Positions 25,384 to 34,723 of a stretch of 64,000 nt of DNA are shown here, in pieces. Location: the NCBI RefSeq assembly GCF_024055725.1, contig NZ_JAMXMX010000013.1, positions 1 to 64,000 of the forward strand. The letters run 5' to 3'. The stretch is from Actinoallomurus spadix (GTDB lineage: Bacteria; Actinomycetota; Actinomycetes; Streptosporangiales; Streptosporangiaceae). The notes under the pieces were generated by a model that saw only the letters and a program-made list of their open reading frames with translations, was not told the origin of the DNA and ran no database searches. A program made the translations under genes and the position numbers. Within the stretch, counting starts at the first letter, position 1. The number at the start of each line of letters is the position of its first letter.

Positions 25384-26436
25384 ATGCCCTCCAGCGAATT
25401 GGGTCTGATTCACAGCGAAGCGACCACGGGCCGTCGCGCCCGGACGATGGCCGAGCCATCTTCCTCGTCAATCCCGACGACAGGAATCGCGGTCTTCGGA
25501 TGCGGCCAGGAAGAAGCCGCCTTGTTCCAGGAGATGGGGGCGCGCCTCGGCTTGTCGCTCACCATCACCGAGGCCGCCGTCTGCGAGACCAACGCTGAAC
25601 TGGCACGTGGCAACCGATGCATCAGCGTGAACCACAAGACTCAGATCACCGAACCCGCGCTTCTGGCACTCAGCGAAGCAGGCGTGGAATACATCTCCAC
25701 CAGAAGCATCGGCTATAACCACATCGACCTGGAGTACGCCGAGCGCGTCGGCATCTCGGTCGGTAACGTCGCCTACTCACCGGGCAGCGTGGCCGACTAC
25801 ACGTTGATGTTGATGCTGATGGCCGTGCGCCACGCGAAATCCACCATCCGCCGCACCGATTCTCATGACTATCGACTGAATGAGACCCGCGGTAAGGAGC
25901 TGCGGGACCTGACCGTGGGCGTGGTCGGAACGGGGCGAATCGGCACAGCGGTCATCGACCGGCTGCGAGGCTTCGGGTGCCGTGTGCTAGCCCACGGCAG
26001 GCCGTCTCACGTCAGCGCCGACCACGTACCTCTGGACGAATTGATCGAGCAGAGCGACATCGTCACGCTCCATACCCCGCTCACTGCGGACACGCGCCAT
26101 CTCCTCGATCGCCGACGCATCGAGCGAATGAAACCTGGCGCGTACGTCGTCAACACAGGTCGCGGACCGCTGCTCGATACCGAGGCTCTCCTGTCGGCGT
26201 TGGAGAGCGGCCGTCTGGGCGGCGCGGCACTGGACGTCCTCGAAGGCGAGGAAGGCATCTTCTACGCCGACTGCCGAAACAGGAATCTCCAGAACGAGGC
26301 CCTGGTGCGGCTGCAGCGCCTGCCGAATGTGCTGATCAGTCCGCACTCCGCCTTTGACACCGACCACGCCCTGAAAGACATCGTCGAGAACAGTCTTATC
26401 AACTGCCTGAACTTCGAGAGTGGGAGAACAGCATGA
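25384..26436 (+). CDS. vanH: D-lactate dehydrogenase VanH
   Basis: VanH reduces pyruvate to D-lactate, which VanA uses to make D-Ala-D-Lac precursors that bind vancomycin poorly. The 350-residue protein has a 2-hydroxyacid dehydrogenase fold: NADH site VVGTGRIGTAVIDRL (about residues 180-194), catalytic Arg in VVNTGRGPL and His in SPHSAFDTDHAL. The stretch AYSPGSVADYTLMLMLMAVR and the C-terminal half closely resemble actinomycete VanH. The first about 30 residues are poorly conserved, and ATG 25447 is an alternative start. It overlaps vanA by 4 bp (ATGA). The DNA is less GC-rich than the flanks. Confidence 0.95.
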   Translation: MPSSELGLIHSEATTGRRARTMAEPSSSSIPTTGIAVFGCGQEEAALFQEMGARLGLSLTITEAAVCETNAELARGNRCISVNHKTQITEPALLALSEAGVEYISTRSIGYNHIDLEYAERVGISVGNVAYSPGSVADYTLMLMLMAVRHAKSTIRRTDSHDYRLNETRGKELRDLTVGVVGTGRIGTAVIDRLRGFGCRVLAHGRPSHVSADHVPLDELIEQSDIVTLHTPLTADTRHLLDRRRIERMKPGAYVVNTGRGPLLDTEALLSALESGRLGGAALDVLEGEEGIFYADCRNRNLQNEALVRLQRLPNVLISPHSAFDTDHALKDIVENSLINCLNFESGRTA

Positions 26437-27473
26437 GCAGATTGAAGGTCGGAGTCATCTTCGGAGGCGCCTCCGAGGAACATCCCGTCTCCATCAAGTC
26501 AGCGCGCGAGGTCGCGAGGAACCTCGACACCGAGAAGTACGAGCCGTTCTGGATCGGCATCACGGCCGACGGCGATTGGAAACTGTGCGACGGCCCCGCC
26601 ACGGACTGGGAGAACGGCAGTGCCCGTCCCGTCACGCTGTCACCTGACCGCAGCGTGCACGGTCTGCTGGTCATGGGCCAGGAGGGCTACGAGACGGTGC
26701 GCCTCGACCTCGTCTTCCCCGTGCTTCACGGCAAGCTCGGCGAAGACGGTGCGATCCAAGGCCTGTTGGAGCTCTCCGGCATCCCCTACGTCGGCTGCGA
26801 CATCCAGGGCTCGGCCGTGTGCATGGACAAGTCCCTGGCCTACACCGTCGCCAAGAGCGCAGGAATCGCCACGCCGAACTTCTGGGTCGTCGCGGAGAAC
26901 GAGAAGGTCGACCCCGACCGCCTCCCTTATCCCGTCTTCGTGAAGCCGGCCCGTTCCGGTTCATCGTTCGGCGTCAGCAAAGTCACCGACGAAGACGAGT
27001 TGACGAGCGCGCTGAGCGCCGCGTACCAGTACGACTCAAAGGCCTTGATCGAGGAGGCCGTGGCCGGCAGTGAGATCGGTTGCGCGGTGCTCGAAGAACG
27101 ATCCGGCCTGGTCACCGGCGAGGTGGATCGCGTCGACCTCTCGCACGGATTCTTCAGAATCCACCAGGAGGACTCCCCCGAGACCGGATCGGAGAACTCG
27201 ACGTTCGTCGTTCCCGCCGACATCTCCGACGAATCGCGCCGACTCGTCCAAGAGACCGCCAAGACCATCTACCGCGCCCTGGGCTGCAAGGGACTCGCCC
27301 GCGTCGACATGTTCCTCACCGACGACGGACAGGTGGTGCTCAACGAGGTCAACACCATGCCCGGCATGACGTCCTACAGCCGCTACCCGCGGATGATGGC
27401 CGCCGCGGGATTGTCGCTGTCCGACGTGATCGACCGGCTCATCTCGACGACACTGCACGGGAAAAAGCGATGA
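26433..27473 (+). CDS. vanA: D-alanine-(R)-lactate ligase VanA
   Basis: VanA joins D-Ala to D-Lac. The 346-residue ATP-grasp protein has the N-terminal loop IFGGASEEHPVSIKSA, an ATP site around FVKPARSGSSFGVSKV (about 169-184) and the metal/phosphate-binding VLNEVNTMPGMTSYSRYP at the C-terminus. The omega-loop His that distinguishes depsipeptide ligases from D-Ala-D-Ala ligases is present as FRIHQ, at residue 244, the same number as in enterococcal VanA. The start ATG overlaps the vanH stop and its own stop overlaps vanX, so the three proteins are translationally coupled. Confidence 0.97.
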   Translation: MSRLKVGVIFGGASEEHPVSIKSAREVARNLDTEKYEPFWIGITADGDWKLCDGPATDWENGSARPVTLSPDRSVHGLLVMGQEGYETVRLDLVFPVLHGKLGEDGAIQGLLELSGIPYVGCDIQGSAVCMDKSLAYTVAKSAGIATPNFWVVAENEKVDPDRLPYPVFVKPARSGSSFGVSKVTDEDELTSALSAAYQYDSKALIEEAVAGSEIGCAVLEERSGLVTGEVDRVDLSHGFFRIHQEDSPETGSENSTFVVPADISDESRRLVQETAKTIYRALGCKGLARVDMFLTDDGQVVLNEVNTMPGMTSYSRYPRMMAAAGLSLSDVIDRLISTTLHGKKR

Positions 27474-28078
27474 ACGACGACTTCGTCCACATCGACGACT
27501 GGGTGCCGGGCGTCCGCTGGGATGCCAAGTACGCCACTTGGGACAACTTCACCGGCAAACCGGTCGACGGCTATCTCGCGAATCGTATCGTCGGCACCCG
27601 GTCCCTGTGCGCGGCCCTGGAGCAAGCGCGCGAGAAGGCAGCCTCCCTTGGCTTCGGGCTGCTTCTCTGGGACGGGTATCGCCCCCAACGCGCCGTCGAC
27701 TGCTTCCTACGCTGGTCAGAACAGCCCGAGGATGGCCGGACCAAACTGCGACATTACCCGAACATCGACCGGGCGGAGATGTTCAAGAAGGGATATGTGG
27801 CCGCGAAATCGGGCCACAGCAGGGGCAGCGCCGTCGACCTGACCCTCTATCACCTTGCCACCGGTGAGCTCGTCCCCATGGGTGGCGGCCATGACCTCAT
27901 GGACCCGATCTCACGGCATCAAGCTAGCGAAATCACGTCAACCGAGGCGCAGAACCGTGAGCACCTCCGTTCCATCATGGAGGACTGCGGATTCGATCCG
28001 TACGACCGCGAATGGTGGCACTACACGCTAAGGAACGAGCCCCATCCTGATGTCTACTTCGACTTTCCCATCACGTGA
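27470..28078 (+). CDS. vanX: D-Ala-D-Ala dipeptidase VanX
   Basis: VanX is a cytosolic zinc dipeptidase that removes D-Ala-D-Ala so that only D-Ala-D-Lac enters the wall. The 202-residue protein has all known active-site residues at the enterococcal numbers: Arg71 (DGYRPQ), zinc ligands His116 and Asp123 (SGHSRGSAVD), catalytic base Glu181 and zinc ligand His184 (REWWHY). ATG 27470 overlaps the vanA stop (ATGA). Its end overlaps the following C39-like gene by 29 bp. Confidence 0.97.
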   Translation: MNDDFVHIDDWVPGVRWDAKYATWDNFTGKPVDGYLANRIVGTRSLCAALEQAREKAASLGFGLLLWDGYRPQRAVDCFLRWSEQPEDGRTKLRHYPNIDRAEMFKKGYVAAKSGHSRGSAVDLTLYHLATGELVPMGGGHDLMDPISRHQASEITSTEAQNREHLRSIMEDCGFDPYDREWWHYTLRNEPHPDVYFDFPIT

Positions 28079-28721
28079 TCAGGGTCTCCATTGTATCTCG
28101 CAGTGGGGACATCTGGAACGCAACGATGAGGTCGTCATGCGGCGAACCGGCCTATCGGGGCTGGAGGTCTTCCTGGGTGGCACCGATCCATCGCGACTGC
28201 ACGACTGGGCCTCCGACGGATACCGCTCAAGCGAGGAATACCTATTCTGGTCCCGCAAGGTCTGCGGTCTAGCGTGCCTACAGTCCCTGCTGCAGGGCTG
28301 GACCGACATCCGGCTGCCGATGGGTGAACTCCTCGCGCTGGCCCTCGACTGGGGCTGCTATGTGGTGGAGCCCTCCGGCAGGGTCCAAGGACTCATCTAC
28401 CGGCCGTTCATGGCCTGGGTCAGCTCACAGTTCGGATTCCACTGCGAACTGGTCGAGCACACGCCCATTCATGTATCCAGCCAGAAGGTGCGGCCCGGGC
28501 AGGTCATGATCGCGTCAGTATCACCTGAGATTCGCGACCCGAACACCCACGCGCCCCAACGTGGCGGCCACCTCGTGCTGGTCTATGCGGTCGATGACGG
28601 TGTAGTGCGGTTCCATAATCCGTCGGGCTACTCCCACAATTCAGACTCTGCGTCATTGCCCATGCAGGTATTCGAACGGTTTCACGCGAACCGCGGAATT
28701 CTGATCAGGAGGACTTCGTGA
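28050..28721 (+). CDS. C39-like cysteine peptidase family protein
   Basis: This 223-residue protein resembles actinomycete C39-like (papain-fold) proteins. After HCISQWG it has the active-site Cys in KVCGLACLQSLL (Cys72), a central block LIYRPFMAWVSS, and the His motif RGGHLVLVYA followed by FHNPSGY (catalytic His then Asn/Asp). No signal peptide or membrane segment is visible, so it would act in the cytoplasm, perhaps on a peptide or precursor. The ATG lies 29 bp inside vanX, and its stop overlaps the next start in TGATG, so it belongs to the van operon. Its role in resistance is unknown. Confidence 0.8.
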   Translation: MSTSTFPSRDQGLHCISQWGHLERNDEVVMRRTGLSGLEVFLGGTDPSRLHDWASDGYRSSEEYLFWSRKVCGLACLQSLLQGWTDIRLPMGELLALALDWGCYVVEPSGRVQGLIYRPFMAWVSSQFGFHCELVEHTPIHVSSQKVRPGQVMIASVSPEIRDPNTHAPQRGGHLVLVYAVDDGVVRFHNPSGYSHNSDSASLPMQVFERFHANRGILIRRTS

Positions 28722-29851
28722 TGCCAGGCGAGCCGCCACCGCGCGTCGTTGTCGCGGGTGGCCATTCGGCAGGGCACATCGAGCCCGCGATGAACTTCGC
28801 GGACGCCCTGCGCCGTCTGGAGCCCACGGCCGAGATCACCGCCCTCGGCACCGTCCGTGGCCTGGATACCACGCTCATTCCCGCCCGCGGCTACCCGCTC
28901 GAACTCATCCCGCCGGCGCCACTGCCGCGCAAACTGAACCGGGCCCTGCTGCAAACGCCGGGCAGGCTGCGTGACTCGGTGCGGGCCGCCGAGGCCGTGC
29001 TCGACCGCGTCCGGGCCGAGATCGTGGTGGGCTTCGGCGGCTACGTGGCCATGCCGGCCTACCTTGCCGCCCACCGGCAGGGCCTGCCGATCGTCATCCA
29101 CGAGGCGAACGCCCGGCCCGGAGTGGCCAACCGGCTGGCGGCCCGGATGACGACGCACGTGTTCAGCGCCGCGCCAGGTGTCCGGCTGGCTCACGCCACC
29201 GCCATCGGGATTCCGCTGCGGCCGGCGATCACCGGGCTCGACCGACCCGCGCTGCGCGACACAGCCCGGCGGCGGTTCGGGCTGCGACCCGACGGGCCGG
29301 TACTGATGGTCACCGGCGGTTCGCAGGGCGCCCGGTCGATCAACGCCGCGGTGTCCGGCGCGGCTGCGGCGTTGCGAGCGACCGGCGTGCAGGTGCTGCA
29401 CATCACCGGGCCACAGCACGTGGTCGAAGCGCCACACCACGACTCCGCCGACCCGCCCTACGTCGTCATGCCCTACGTAGACGAGATGCAGTACGCCTAC
29501 GCTGCGGCCGACTTCGTGATCTGTCGCTCGGGAGCGATGACGTGCGCGGAACTGGCCGCCGTCGGCCTGCCGGCCGCGTACGTCCCCCTACCGCTGCGCG
29601 GCGGTGAGCAGCGGCTGAACGCCGAGCCGGTCATCGCGGCCGGTGGGGCGCTGCTCGTCGACGACGCCGACCTCACCCCGACTTGGATCGAGACCACCCT
29701 GCTCCCGGTGCTCACCGATCCCGAGCGGATCGCGGCGATGTCGGCCCACGCGTCGGCGGCCGGCGCACCGGACGCGGGCGTCATCCTGGCCCGGCACGTG
29801 CTCACCGCGGTCGCGGAGCAACGAAGTATCGCCTCGCGAGGCTTGGAGTGA
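28721..29851 (+). CDS. murG: Second MurG-like UDP-GlcNAc:lipid I transferase in the van operon
   Basis: MurG adds GlcNAc to lipid I to make lipid II on the inner face of the membrane. The 376-residue GT-B protein has the first glycine loop AGGHSAGHIEPA, the second FGGYVAMPAYLA, IVIHEANARPGVANRLA, the third GGSQGARSIN and the UDP-GlcNAc site RSGAMTCAELAAVGLPAAY. ATG 28721 is preferred (eight bases behind AGGAGG) over GTG 28718. A dedicated MurG beside vanHAX suggests a version tuned to lipid I ending in D-Ala-D-Lac (inference); the chromosomal division-cluster murG is presumably elsewhere. It converges on vanS, 11 bp away. Confidence 0.93.
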   Translation: MPGEPPPRVVVAGGHSAGHIEPAMNFADALRRLEPTAEITALGTVRGLDTTLIPARGYPLELIPPAPLPRKLNRALLQTPGRLRDSVRAAEAVLDRVRAEIVVGFGGYVAMPAYLAAHRQGLPIVIHEANARPGVANRLAARMTTHVFSAAPGVRLAHATAIGIPLRPAITGLDRPALRDTARRRFGLRPDGPVLMVTGGSQGARSINAAVSGAAAALRATGVQVLHITGPQHVVEAPHHDSADPPYVVMPYVDEMQYAYAAADFVICRSGAMTCAELAAVGLPAAYVPLPLRGGEQRLNAEPVIAAGGALLVDDADLTPTWIETTLLPVLTDPERIAAMSAHASAAGAPDAGVILARHVLTAVAEQRSIASRGLE

Positions 29852-29862
29852 ACTCCCGCTTC

Positions 29863-30969
29863 CTACGAGACCTGCCGAGCTGTCGCGGGTAGTCGTACCG
29901 TGACGCGGAGCCCGCCGTCCGCGCGCGGGGTGAGCGAGAGCGTTCCGTCGTGCGCTTGGGTGATGCTCTTGGCGATCGCCAGACCGAGACCGGCACCTAC
30001 GTGGTCGCTGCGGATGCGTTCGGTGCCGCGCTGGAACGGCTCGGTGAGGGTGGAGACCACGTGCGGGCTGAGCTTGTCGCCGGTGTTCTCTACCGTGAGC
30101 ACGGCCGTCTCGGGACCGGCAACGGCGCTGACGTGAACGGTGCCGTGTTCGGGCAGGTTGTGGACGATCGCGTTGTGCAGGAGATTCGTGGTCAACTGCA
30201 GCAGGAGCGCGTGGGACCCGATGGTCGGGGTGATGTCCCCCGAGGTTTCAATGACGACGCCATGCTTCTCGGCCAGCGGGAGGAGTGTTTCGGTGGCTTC
30301 TTCCGCGATGAGCGACAGATCAACGTCATCTCGGGCGAAGGAGCGCTGGTCAGTGCGGCTGAGTAGGAGCAGTGCCTCAGTGAGGTCGATCGCTCGGGCG
30401 TTGACGACGCGGAGGCGTTCATCGAGCTCGTTGCTTTCCCGGCCCGGATCGTTGCGAGCGACGTCGAGCAAGGCCTGCGTGATCGCAAGTGGAGTACGCA
30501 GCTCGTGGGAAGCGTTGGCTGCGAAGCGCTGCTGTTCGGCGACATGCGCTTCGAGCCGCGCGAGCATGCCGTCGAAGGCGTCAGCGAACTCTCGGAACTC
30601 GTCCTTACGCCCCTCCAACTCGATCCGGTGAGAGAGCGACCCCCTCGCCGCCATGCGCGTGGCATCGGTGATGCGGGCCATCGGGGCCAGCATCCGCCCA
30701 GCCAGAAGCCACCCTCCGGCGAGACCGAACACCAGCAGGAACGCCAGCACCAGTATCGCGGCCGGGACGAAGACGGCGGGGCCGAAATTGCTGCTCGGGT
30801 CGAAGGTGCGTAGGAAGTCCGACAGATCGGGGACGTACAGGCTGTTCGGCCTTCCCCGTAGGAGGAACACCCACACGGCGGCGAGCAGCAGAGCGCCCGC
30901 GATCATGAGGAATCCGACGTAGCTGAGGGTGAGCTTGAGGCGGACGCTCAACCCAGGCGCCCTGTCCAC
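29863..30969 (-). CDS. vanS: Sensor histidine kinase VanS
   Basis: VanS senses glycopeptide and controls VanR phosphorylation. The 368-residue protein has two membrane helices (about 10-37 and 68-88) around a short extracytoplasmic loop, a HAMP domain, the H-box ANASHELRTPLAI with His155, and the N/G boxes NLLHNAIVHN and GAGLGLAIAKS. The text from LSVRLKLTLSYVGF onward closely resembles the Streptomyces VanS. The GTG at 30969 follows GGGAGG by five bases. Because of the vanR deletion, the frame is also open back to the vanR ATG at 31089, so a form with about 40 extra N-terminal residues could be made. Confidence 0.93.
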   Translation of the reverse strand: MDRAPGLSVRLKLTLSYVGFLMIAGALLLAAVWVFLLRGRPNSLYVPDLSDFLRTFDPSSNFGPAVFVPAAILVLAFLLVFGLAGGWLLAGRMLAPMARITDATRMAARGSLSHRIELEGRKDEFREFADAFDGMLARLEAHVAEQQRFAANASHELRTPLAITQALLDVARNDPGRESNELDERLRVVNARAIDLTEALLLLSRTDQRSFARDDVDLSLIAEEATETLLPLAEKHGVVIETSGDITPTIGSHALLLQLTTNLLHNAIVHNLPEHGTVHVSAVAGPETAVLTVENTGDKLSPHVVSTLTEPFQRGTERIRSDHVGAGLGLAIAKSITQAHDGTLSLTPRADGGLRVTVRLPATARQVS

Positions 30970-31089
30970 GTTCGCCTCCCTGGCTCCCGGCGTCCGGTCC
31001 GGTGTCGATGCGGTAGCCGACGGCAGGCGGAGTCCAGCGCGGATGACCGCGGCCATGTAGGCCTCATCCTCGACGACCAGCGCACGCAT
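30970..31089 (-). pseudogene. vanR: vanR remnant: response regulator with internal deletion
   Basis: ATG 31089 begins MRALVVEDEAYMAAVIRAGL, the start of an OmpR-type receiver with its acidic pocket (E-D-E). After about 21 codons the sequence jumps, near 31022-31027, to a different frame that reads VGYRIDTGPD, the very C-terminal end of an OmpR-type winged helix. Roughly 190 of about 230 codons are missing, including the phospho-acceptor Asp, the rest of the receiver and the DNA-binding helices. The N-terminal piece runs in frame into vanS. Only a few hundred bases are lost and both flanks are intact, as expected for a clean deletion or an assembly collapse. Confidence 0.8.
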
Positions 31090-31113
31090 TCCCTCAATCG
31101 TAGGAGCGGGGGG

Positions 31114-31165
31114 ATATCGCCGACGTATCGAAAACCGCCGCGTACAGGCCGGCAACACGGTGCCG
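31114..31165 (-). promoter_or_regulatory. Probable VanR operator / vanR promoter region
   Basis: On the plus strand this block begins ATATCGCCGACGTATCGA and ends CAACACGGTGCCG. It aligns with the vanH upstream block at 25321-25370 with a 3-bp gap. Relative to the gene it serves, it is in the opposite orientation to the vanH copy. It sits 25 to 75 bp upstream of the vanR ATG. Confidence 0.55.
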
Positions 31166-31313
31166 CCTCGGCCGGCGACATGAGCCGTCCCGCAGGTCGG
31201 ATATGGCCGTCACCTGGGTGGTGATGCCGCAGCGTGGGGTCTCAATGCGCTGCCGGACGGGCTATAGGAGGAGGGATTCGCGGAGTTCGCCGCGGGTGTG
31301 GGGGCGGTGGAAC

Positions 31314-31513
31314 GAAACTTTCATGCCCGGCGGCCTCCGCCGCACCTCGGCGGCGGTGGGTGTGGACGCGGGCCCCGCATCCATCGTCACGCAGGTCATC
31401 GCGGGTACGCGCGGCCCGAGGGCGCCGGCGCGGAGATCGCTGCGGCGCGGATGGAGGGGATCGGCTCCCCTGCCGTGGAGGGTCGTCTCGACGGGCGTGT
31501 GGGAGCGCTCCCA
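31314..31513 (+). promoter_or_regulatory. Cellulase upstream region with CebR/CelR box
   Basis: The 391 bp between the vanR operator and the cellulase contain no credible gene. At 31500-31513 lies TGGGAGCGCTCCCA, a perfect 14-bp palindrome identical to the established CelR/CebR operator of actinomycete cellulase genes; these LacI-family repressors release it on binding cello-oligosaccharides. It is about 60 bp before the endoglucanase start. Further upstream GAAACTTTC (31314-31322) is a smaller dyad of unknown meaning. Confidence 0.85.
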
Positions 31514-31547
31514 TAATCCGGTGGGTCGGGGGCACATCGGGGTCTGA

Positions 31548-33134
<1,587 letters not shown>

Positions 33135-33459
33135 TCCCCGCGACGACCGCGCGTGGCGGGGGGGGCCCCCCCCCCCACGGAACTCCCTCCCGGCGCCGGC
33201 TGTTACGGCCAACGCAATTTCTTGCTCCCCATTCATTATTTCGCCGTGATTCTTCGGTGCATGCCGCGAAGAGGCGAGTGTGAGTGTCATGACTCTTTCG
33301 GCCGTCCACTCCCGGCCGCGCACTCCGCCGATCGCCTTCCTGTACGGGTGGCGACGAGCTCGCGGCGGCATGGATACCGAGGCGCAGCCTTCGATGGGTA
33401 GCTAATTTGTCACCTTCTGTGACTATCGTGGCGAGGAACGTGCTGGATACCGTCCGCGC
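33135..33459. other. Intergenic region with G8-C11 tract
   Basis: No gene is credible here. Just after the cellulase, eight G (33158-33165) abut eleven C (33166-33176), a self-pairing tract that may end transcription and is prone to slippage. Closer to the next gene is GTCACcttctGTGAC (33409-33423), a short dyad within a likely promoter for the hypothetical gene. Confidence 0.5.
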
Positions 33460-34569
33460 ATGCCCTTCGAGACCGCCGGCACCCGGCCCGCTTCCGCATC
33501 GTCCGCATCCGACGGGGCCCACCGGGTCACCCCGGAGGACGTGGCCGAGATCGCGGCGACCACCGACCCCGTGCTGCGCAATCTGCGCATCACCCAGGCG
33601 TACCACGACCTGTCGATCGGGATGGCGGCGTTACTCGGGCGGGAGAACGTCAGCTGGTGCTGCTTCGGGACCTGGGCCTCACGCACGGCCGGCCGGTTCA
33701 TCCGGGGGGAGGGCATCCCGCGGATGATCCGCCTCATGGAGGTCTTCGCCCAGCGTGTCCCCGCACGTATCCAGGTGGTCGCTCCCGACCTGGTCGCTCG
33801 CGCCGTACGGCAGGTCGGCGACAACGTCGCGATCGGTAATCGCATGGTGTTCCAGGACCTGGGCCTGCTTTACGCCCGGCTGATCCAGGAGTACACCGGC
33901 GCGACCGGCGCCACCGCCCAGGACCGCGCGCTCGACCGCTGTGTGGCCGCGCTACGTCCCGGGCCGACCGAACAGGGCGGCCAGGAGCTGCTCATCGCCG
34001 CCGTGCACGGCTATCACGCCGCCATGCGCGCCCGTGGCGCAGCCGAGCGCGCCGAGCACATCCTGCTGGCCAATCTGCGGATCGGCCTGCACGAGCAGAT
34101 CCGCCTGCAGGAGCCCATCGCCCAGGCGCTGCTTCCGGTGCAGGTCTCTCCGTTCACTCCGCCACCGCTGCGCATGCGCCTGGTACGGCTGTGGCGGGCG
34201 ATGGCCACCGCCCACCTGATGGACGTCCGGATGCCCGCTCCCGACTTCCAGCAGACTCGCCGCCTCATCGTGCAGCGTCTGGGTGCCGACGTCGGCCGTG
34301 CCACCCCGGTAGGGGTCTTCCCACCCGACCTGGCACAGCTGTCCAGCATCGAACTCAAGGCGCTGCTGTACGACCTCGACCGTACGCCCAACGCCGTGCT
34401 GGGCAGCGCCGCCGACGACTGGGCCGAACTCGGCAACCGGATGAACTTCGTGGCCGACCTGTTCCGCGTCTGGCAGCAGACCGCGGATCTGTTCCAGCCT
34501 CCGTTCAGCAGGGACCAGGCCGAGGCCATCCGCGCCGGATCGCTCCCCCCTCCGGCCCCACCGCTGTGA
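33460..34569 (+). CDS. Conserved actinobacterial hypothetical protein
   Basis: The 369-residue protein is predicted to be helical and soluble. A notable block is YHDLSIGMAALLG, then SWCCFGTWASRTAGRFIRGE (about residues 49-88), with paired Cys and a conserved-looking W-A-S-R core; similar text occurs in unannotated actinomycete proteins. The rest alternates amphipathic helices with a Pro-rich C-terminus. There is no signal peptide, membrane helix or recognised catalytic motif, and I cannot assign a function. It stands alone on the plus strand with no ribosome site before its ATG, and ends against a long hairpin shared with the convergent kinase-like gene. Confidence 0.75.
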   Translation: MPFETAGTRPASASSASDGAHRVTPEDVAEIAATTDPVLRNLRITQAYHDLSIGMAALLGRENVSWCCFGTWASRTAGRFIRGEGIPRMIRLMEVFAQRVPARIQVVAPDLVARAVRQVGDNVAIGNRMVFQDLGLLYARLIQEYTGATGATAQDRALDRCVAALRPGPTEQGGQELLIAAVHGYHAAMRARGAAERAEHILLANLRIGLHEQIRLQEPIAQALLPVQVSPFTPPPLRMRLVRLWRAMATAHLMDVRMPAPDFQQTRRLIVQRLGADVGRATPVGVFPPDLAQLSSIELKALLYDLDRTPNAVLGSAADDWAELGNRMNFVADLFRVWQQTADLFQPPFSRDQAEAIRAGSLPPPAPPL

Positions 34570-34679
34570 ACCCTCCCGTCCCACCGCTGTGAGACCTGGG
34601 CCGAACGCGCCGAATCGACTCCCCGGCCCGCCGTACGTGTCGTGTGACCGGCGTGCCGATCGCGGCGAATCGACCCTGG

Positions 34680-34719
34680 CCCGCCTCTACGCGCCCGGTG
34701 CCGGGCGCGTAGAGGCGGG
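34680..34719. terminator. 19-bp perfect inverted repeat between convergent genes
   Basis: CCCGCCTCTACGCGCCCGG at 34680-34698 is exactly complementary to 34701-34719, separated by two bases. It lies between a plus-strand hypothetical and a minus-strand phosphotransferase, so it is a strong bidirectional terminator. No T tract follows on either side, as is common in actinomycetes. Confidence 0.85.
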
Positions 34720-34723
34720 CGGC

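Noticed and set aside
29863-31158. Single 431-codon receiver-kinase fusion as one designed protein
   Set aside because: Only about 21 residues of receiver are present, the next bases encode a VanR C-terminus in another frame, and vanS has its own GTG and ribosome site. A deletion explains it better.
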